DNA of 64,000 nucleotides. Source: Phallusia mammillata (lineage: Eukaryota; Chordata; Ascidiacea; Phlebobranchia; Ascidiidae). Location of the stretch: the NCBI GenBank assembly GCA_003260075.1, contig QLIY01000003.1, positions 1 to 64,000 on the forward strand, read 5' to 3'. Every line of letters starts with the position of its first letter. Position 1 is the stretch's first letter. A program made the position numbers and the translations under genes. Positions 59,040 to 64,000 of the stretch are shown here, piece by piece. The notes under the pieces were generated by a model, which saw only the letters and a list, made by a program, of their open reading frames with translations, ran no database searches and was not told where the DNA came from.

Positions 59040-60797
59040 CACTGCAACCGCCCCAGCTGCCCCAGCCGCTCCAGTAACCGCATATAGAACCAATTGGACT
59101 AGCGCAAGCCCTATAACGCACAACAACACCGTGTATATTTGTGACCAAATATAAGTAAATTTGGCCTCTTCTCTAGCTTTGTTCCACAATCGAATGAAAC
59201 AATTTACAAAGTGTAAGATGAACTGTCAGGTTATTTGCACACAATCCGTTTCTGTACGGTAGTGCAGCGACCAAAATGTCGATCTGTATGAAGCAAATCA
59301 CAAATACCTGTAAATGTTGCAAGCTCCCTGACAAAGCCCTGTGCCAGGGACACATCCCGAGCATCGTCGAATTCGGGTTTGAACTCCGGCGCCACAAATT
59401 CCTTGACAGTTGCTCCATCCGCCCCACGGGAACCAAAAACAACCTAAATTTTTGTTTGTATCAATTAAGAACAAAATTCCCTGTAACTTATTCGGAGAAG
59501 GATAAAACACATTTTCCCGGCTTTAGTTTCAATTGTTTACTGTAACATGTTACGTTCTGTCTTTTAACACATTAGTGTAAAAGTTACTTTGGATTAGAAA
59601 AATCGTTTTATGAGGTGAAGCCGAATTTGGCCTCAATCCTACCTCGAACCGACAACGGTTGAGTTACTGGAGGTGGGGGAGGAGGTGCTTGAGTAAAGGG
59701 AAGAGCGATCGGAGGCAGGCCAATTGGCGGTAGTCCGAGGTTTAGCAATCGGCCAGTCACTGACTCAAACTCCGGCCTGAGAAGTAAAGCATCTAAGTCA
59801 CTCTGGGAAATATACTGCAAGGTCACTGCTGCTGTGAGTATCGCACTGTTATTTGCACTTAAAAGTGCAATCGATGCAGCGTCTCCGGCCAAACTTTGTT
59901 GGATTAACAATTCAAGGCCGTTTCGCAACACTTCAAGATCTGCAAAAGAACATAAAGCTCTAGTTAACGTTACGTTATACGTATGTCATCAACAGAGTTT
60001 AAAAATTGTTTTATCAATAATTTAATTTGGATGTGTAATTTCGAAATAAAGGTGAATGGATTGACTTTATCGAGTTTGTTTATATAATGTATTAACCAAT
60101 GTTGCAAGAACTCGTATATGTTGCAAGCAAATAACGTAAGTACATTTGGCTTACCTGCGCAATTACTCCCACCCCTTGCAATACATGTAATGATTTCGTT
60201 GATGTTGAAGTTAATGCCTTGCTTTTTGCTGTTTGCATCTGGTAGTTCTTCAAACATTCCGCTCAGCATTTCAACCACATAAACGGTGTTTTGCGATTTC
60301 ATGCATGTGGCAACATTAGTCTGCGCACAAAAACATATCAGGTTCATAGCAAATCGACAAATAACTTTAGTTTAGGGTTATTTTGATATTACATGATATT
60401 ATTACCTCTTCATCGACGTTAAAACAACAGCCTTCCGCTGTGCAAGACAGTTCATTTAATTCACCGTCAACATCGCAAGGTTTCGCTGCTTTGAACCCCT
60501 TTTCGGCGTCGCCATCAAGAGCGCAGCGCAATCCTAGGAACAGAAAATAATTCATTAGTCCGCGGAAAAAATCCCACTGATAACCCGCTTGGCGAGTATC
60601 AATATCCAATCCTCACTTCGGCCACTATCAACTATTTGCTGTATCAAAAGCATTTCATCGAGGGTGAATCTGCCAAAGAGTTTAGACGCGTCAGTGGTTG
60701 GTTCCGGCTGAGGTGTGGGTGGATTTTCAGTTGACATCGCACCCACTAATGCAACTGCCAATGTGGCGAAAGCCACACCAAAAGTATAACCCTTCAT
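51092..60797 (-). CDS. Secreted multi-thrombospondin-type-1-repeat protein
   Basis: I trace 29 exons whose phases all agree, totalling 4887 nt (1628 residues including a suspect Gly run): 60797-60617, 60533-60406, 60320-60155, 59939-59643, 59443-59308, 59110-58947, 58692-58571, 58430-58320, 58257-58182, 57958-57811, 57735-57500, 57432-57332, 57031-56917, 56852-56668, 56548-56283, 56189-55982, 55917-55797, 55303-55122, 54935-54782, 54254-54060, 53900-53764, 53703-53610, 53500-53301, 53195-53019, 52831-52590, 52448-52055, 51824-51731, 51660-51498, 51185-51092. Exon 1 encodes a signal peptide (MKGYTFGVAFATLAVALVGA). Exons 2-3 contain a trefoil-like C..CTAEGCCF..C module and exon 4 a Pro-rich linker. 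Exons 5-26 hold more than 20 repeats of the WxxWxxWxxCSxTCGGGxxxRxR type. The C-terminus has a half-repeat (WSGWSVCC) and a furin-like RRRKR. Specific function unknown; adhesion or extracellular-matrix role is inferred. Confidence 0.9.
57096..57293. repeat. Direct duplication of about 92 bp separated by C10 (intron)
   Basis: 57096-57187 recurs at 57200-57293. The C run is 57190-57199. Lies in the intron between exons at 57332 and 57031. Confidence 0.85.
58963..59038. repeat. C76 tract inside a thrombospondin-repeat exon
   Basis: 76 C (G on the coding strand) replace the middle of a thrombospondin repeat in exon 59110-58947, just after WGSWGGCSA, where the CSxTCGGGxxxR core should be. It reads as about 25 glycines and the exon length remains in phase, but the missing conserved Cys and Arg argue for an artefact seeded at a natural G-rich stretch. 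Confidence 0.85.
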
Positions 60798-60821
60798 AGC
60801 GATTGTCGTATCGCTACTATT

Positions 60822-60832
60822 CCTGTAATTAA
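60822..60832 (-). promoter_or_regulatory. Splice acceptor 24 nt before the thrombospondin-repeat gene ATG
   Basis: TTTAATTACAG on the minus strand ends at 60823 and the ATG is at 60797. Candidate spliced-leader or 5'UTR acceptor. Confidence 0.5.
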
Positions 60833-62654
60833 ATGACAAAAAAAATTTGAGTTAGATCAGTTTTTTTCTCTCCTACATATTTTTCGTTAAAATACATTTG
60901 CCTAAACATCCAAAAGAAGTATAAAGATTGTTTAATTCACCTATAAGGTCTGGTGTTCAGTTAAACACATAGTCGTAACATTTTTTGTCTAAGGTATACG
61001 AATATTTAAACCAAAACTTGTCCTTATTTACGGGATCATACTTATTTGTTAACATGTGCAACATGTATACAGCGATCGAGAGTTGTAATACAAGTTAACC
61101 GATATCTCGCACTCTCCCTAAGCCCTTTATCCTAACTGATGAGCTGCCAAAAATCGAAAAGTCATCTCAAGAGTCATTGAGCCACCACCGAACCGTCGTG
61201 GCGATACCAAACCTATGCCCGAGCGGTTGGAAACACAAGCTATAGAGAGCGATTTCCTGTCCAGATATTTGACTAGCACCACCACTCTTCTGACTTGCCC
61301 TACAGCAATGTATGGCCGTACCTTTGCTGCGGGAAAATCTCTTCGCACGATTTTGCTTGCGTCACAATTACGGCGGCACGAGGGCGAATATTAACACAAC
61401 TTCTAAAGTTTCTTGTTAATGTTGCAAAAAAACGGCCTATTATGAATCTTTTGGTTTACAGGTTTTGTCAAGTGGTTATGCACAAAAACTCATTTATCCC
61501 GAGGGCGAAAAACATTCTAATATAATCCGAAACCAAAATATTTATACTCATCAATCCAAACAAACAGTAGCGGCGTCGCGCCAACTGCACAAACACATAT
61601 ATTGCTCTTTCTAAAGGATAATACAAGTTACAAGTCCAAAAATTGTGCCATAGGCATATAAGCTTGGAGTGAATACTTGTGGATTTGATGGGTTACTGTT
61701 GTCGCTTGGAACGCGTTTGCCTTTTCCCTCATTGGTGACGTACGCATTGTGGGGAATGTGTCATTTAGTTACAGCAAACGGGTCAACATAAAAATGGAAT
61801 AGAAGCACTAAATGGCCAACTAACGCACATTTTAAAATACCAGAGATTTTGTTATAATTGTAAAAATTAGTTTCCAAACTGTACGAGAGTCTAAGTATAC
61901 ATGCTAATGTTGGATTATTTTGCGGCATTAAAAAAACATTCTGAAACACTAAAAACAGAGTGAACCAAAACGCTTCAAAAAATAACATCAATTTAAAAAA
62001 AGAAAAGTCTTTAGTTTCTCAAACAGACATGCAACTATGGTCATCTATTTTGTATGCCTGTCACGTTTCAATGCGTCCGAAGCTAATGCACTCATGAGAA
62101 CATGCATTCTCTATTCACTTGGGGTTAAATTTTAATATCATGATTTTTTCGCTTTCGTAAAGACTTTTTTTCTTACTAGCAGCTTTAAAAATGTAAGTGA
62201 CTGCAATGCATGCAACAAATTGGTGTGTTGCAAATTTAGACACGCCGTCTTTAAGCGATAATTGTTTCTGGGATAATGTCCACAAATCTACCTGAGCTAG
62301 TTCTCTCACTTAGTTTCAAATTAGTTTTGTTAATGCAGCAGTATTTTAATTGTTAACTGCGACACAGATAAAAATGCAAAAAGAAAGTAAAAAACAAAAC
62401 GCACACAGATATAAGCACCGATGAACGAGCAGGCAAGCAATGGCAACCGGATGTTTCAATTGAAAAGCAACATTTTGGTTAAAAAGTTTTTGTTTGTGGC
62501 AAGAAAAAATAGCTGTGAATGATTTCTGTCAGTTCTGGTGTATATATTTCTAATATATATTGTAAAAAATAAAAAAAAAATAAACACAAAAACATGCGGT
62601 TTAGCAAAGCATTCTACGATATACAAAGTATTTCAGGTCGGTTGGTTTCATCAT
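60833..62654. other. Intergenic DNA between the two paralogues
   Basis: No gene seen. It should contain the promoter of the 51-61 kb gene and the 3'UTR of its paralogue. No clear repeat or core promoter recognised. Confidence 0.45.
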
Positions 62655-64000
62655 TTACTGATCGTCCAAGGTAATTTCTGCTGATCGGCGACGACGTCTG
62701 TTTTCTCGCAGGAGATCAGCTTGCTCAAATAGATTAGAGTAGTCGAAACTGCAAAACAACACGTTTCGTTAGTCAGTGACAAGGTCGATAGACATACTAC
62801 ACACAAAAGCCTTTAGGGCACAATTCGCTGAAACCACACTGTTTTTCTTTTTGGCTGAACTCACAAACTCTTTTATGTCGTATTCAAAAGTTGGATGTAG
62901 TATTTTAAATAATGGAAATCACATACAGCAGCCCATGACTATTTGTTTCCAGTAATAAACTTACCATGATAGATCAGTGACTGGTTGGTCGAACGGACAG
63001 TTACGAGTAACATTCATCCAAACGTTGGTGCAAGTGTTTCCTCGTAAACGGACCTGAATTCCCTGTTGCCTAGTGGGCTCTTTACAGCACACACTCCATC
63101 CGCTCCAATCGAAAGCACAACATTGACCTATAACAAACAGAGAAAAGCATTAGATAAACAGTAGCTAATCTATCTAAAGAGCGAATTTACTTATATCGGC
63201 ACAGTATCTATCATGGTTTGTTCAAGAAGAACAAATCATTATTCCAAAATTTTGGTCAAATATATACATGTATATCCTTGTCGATATTTATGAAAAGTTT
63301 ATAACACTTAGTATTAGCCATATTGCCCTCCGAAATCGTACCTTCATTACAATCTTTAGTTTGTTTAGTGCCAGCGTAGGTCAAAAAGCAGAGATCCTCT
63401 CCTGGCTCGCCTCCCATGCAGAATCGAGATCTGGTCTAAAAATTAAACATAAACAACTTTGGTCAGTTGCCAAATAAAACATTTAAGGTAACAGAGAACG
63501 CAATGAATGAACTCTGGCAACGCTTATACCGAAACATATGTAGTTATCAAAAGATCCAAAAACGATTTGGTGTTAACAAGCATTTTACATATTTCAATGT
63601 TTTACCATCTTTCCAGGCCCACAGGATGCAGAGCAGCTACCCCAGTTGGACCAACCACCCCAGATAGCACATGGATTTGTTGCACAAATTCGCGATTGTG
63701 AATCGCTTCCGCCATTGCATGTGTGGCGCCGGAATCGCTGCTGGCTTCCGGTGCCGCAAGACTTGCTGCATTGTGTCCAGGAGCCCCATTCTGCCCATTG
63801 ACCAGGGTTGACATTACATGGCACAGATTCCTGCTGGTCTGGTTCGCCACAAGTATGGGATCGTCTTCTAAATACGAACCCACCACCGCAAGTGACTGGG
63901 CAACTACTCCACGATGTCCAAGTGTTCCAGGTTCCGGGATCAATATTGCATTCAACCGTTTGAAATTCGGTTGGCAGGTTGCAGCTGTGTGTACGAGATC
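62655..64000 (-). CDS. 3' part of a tandem paralogue of the thrombospondin-repeat gene (5' end outside window)
   Basis: Exons 64000-63606 (partial), 63435-63342, 63127-62965 and 62748-62655 join in frame. The first has three thrombospondin repeats (WTSWSSCPVTCGGG, WGSWTQCSKSCGTG, WSNWGSCSASCGPG). The rest give RSRFCMGGEPGEDLCF, the half-repeat DWSGWSVCC and a C-terminus with RRRRS then ITLDDQ. The last three exons have exactly the same lengths (94, 163 and 94 nt) and phases as those of the 51-61 kb gene, and their proteins align (GGVPGDGLCF/GGEPGEDLCF, WSGWSVCC, RRRKR/RRRRS). This is a tandem duplication. The start and most repeats are beyond 64000. Confidence 0.9.

Noticed and set aside
58960..59189. 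Proline-only (+) and glycine-only (-) frames at the C76 tract
   Set aside because: The tract itself generates them. The minus-strand exon is real but the homopolymer part is suspect.
1..64000. CRISPR arrays, bacterial operons or phage-like systems
   Set aside because: The window is spliced eukaryotic nuclear DNA, and no regularly spaced short repeats with unique spacers were seen.

Overview
This is a nuclear DNA window from an animal, most likely an ascidian tunicate (Ciona-like). The evidence is an AT-rich genome, short introns of a few hundred bases with ordinary GT-AG ends, chordate-type genes such as a C1orf198 homologue, strong splice acceptors only 7-24 nt upstream of several start codons (as expected for spliced-leader trans-splicing, known in tunicates), and many short hAT-type elements. 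The species is inferred, not proven.

Layout, left to right. 1-4.3 kb is non-coding, with a duplicated block directly upstream of the first gene. 4.3-5.9 kb (+) is an intronless SLC39 (ZIP8/ZIP14-type) metal-ion transporter. 7.7-8.6 kb (-) is an intronless PSMD14/RPN11, the deubiquitinase of the proteasome lid. 9.1-10.3 kb (-) holds possible Tudor-like exons. 10.4-13.4 kb is repeat-rich. 14.0-16.1 kb (+) is a six-exon riboflavin transporter (SLC52A), followed at 16.5-17.6 kb (+) by a three-exon EEF1A lysine methyltransferase 2. Convergent with that gene is SMC2, the condensin ATPase, at 18.1-31.0 kb (-), resolved here into 24 exons coding 1205 residues. Its first intron contains, on the opposite strand, a C-type-lectin-like single-pass membrane receptor (28.9-30.6 kb, +). 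EIF2A lies at 33.9-39.4 kb (-, 12 exons, 582 residues) and is divergent from a C1orf198 homologue at 40.6-43.3 kb (+, 11 exons, 346 residues). 44-50.4 kb is a transposon cluster: hAT transposase remnants, a broken non-LTR retrotransposon, and a degenerate hAT element with a BED finger. 51.1-60.8 kb (-) is a 29-exon gene for a secreted protein with more than 20 thrombospondin type-1 repeats, and 62.7-64.0 kb (-) is the 3' end of a tandem paralogue that starts beyond the window.

The strangest feature of the window is a set of eleven near-identical direct duplications, each separated by a run of about ten C or G. In the two places where such a duplication falls in coding sequence, removing one copy plus the homopolymer restores the frame exactly. 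I read these as unmerged contig ends or haplotypes carrying poly-G read tails, not as biology. Three much longer G/C tracts (about 76-105 bp) probably have the same origin. The annotator should therefore expect false frameshifts, false tandem repeats and proline- or glycine-only reading frames here.

The best biological candidates for follow-up are the lectin-like receptor nested in SMC2 (its two sequence copies differ by an in-frame six-residue repeat inside the lectin fold, and its tail has a Grb2-type motif) and the tandem pair of thrombospondin-repeat genes with a trefoil-like N-terminus and basic cleavage-like C-termini.
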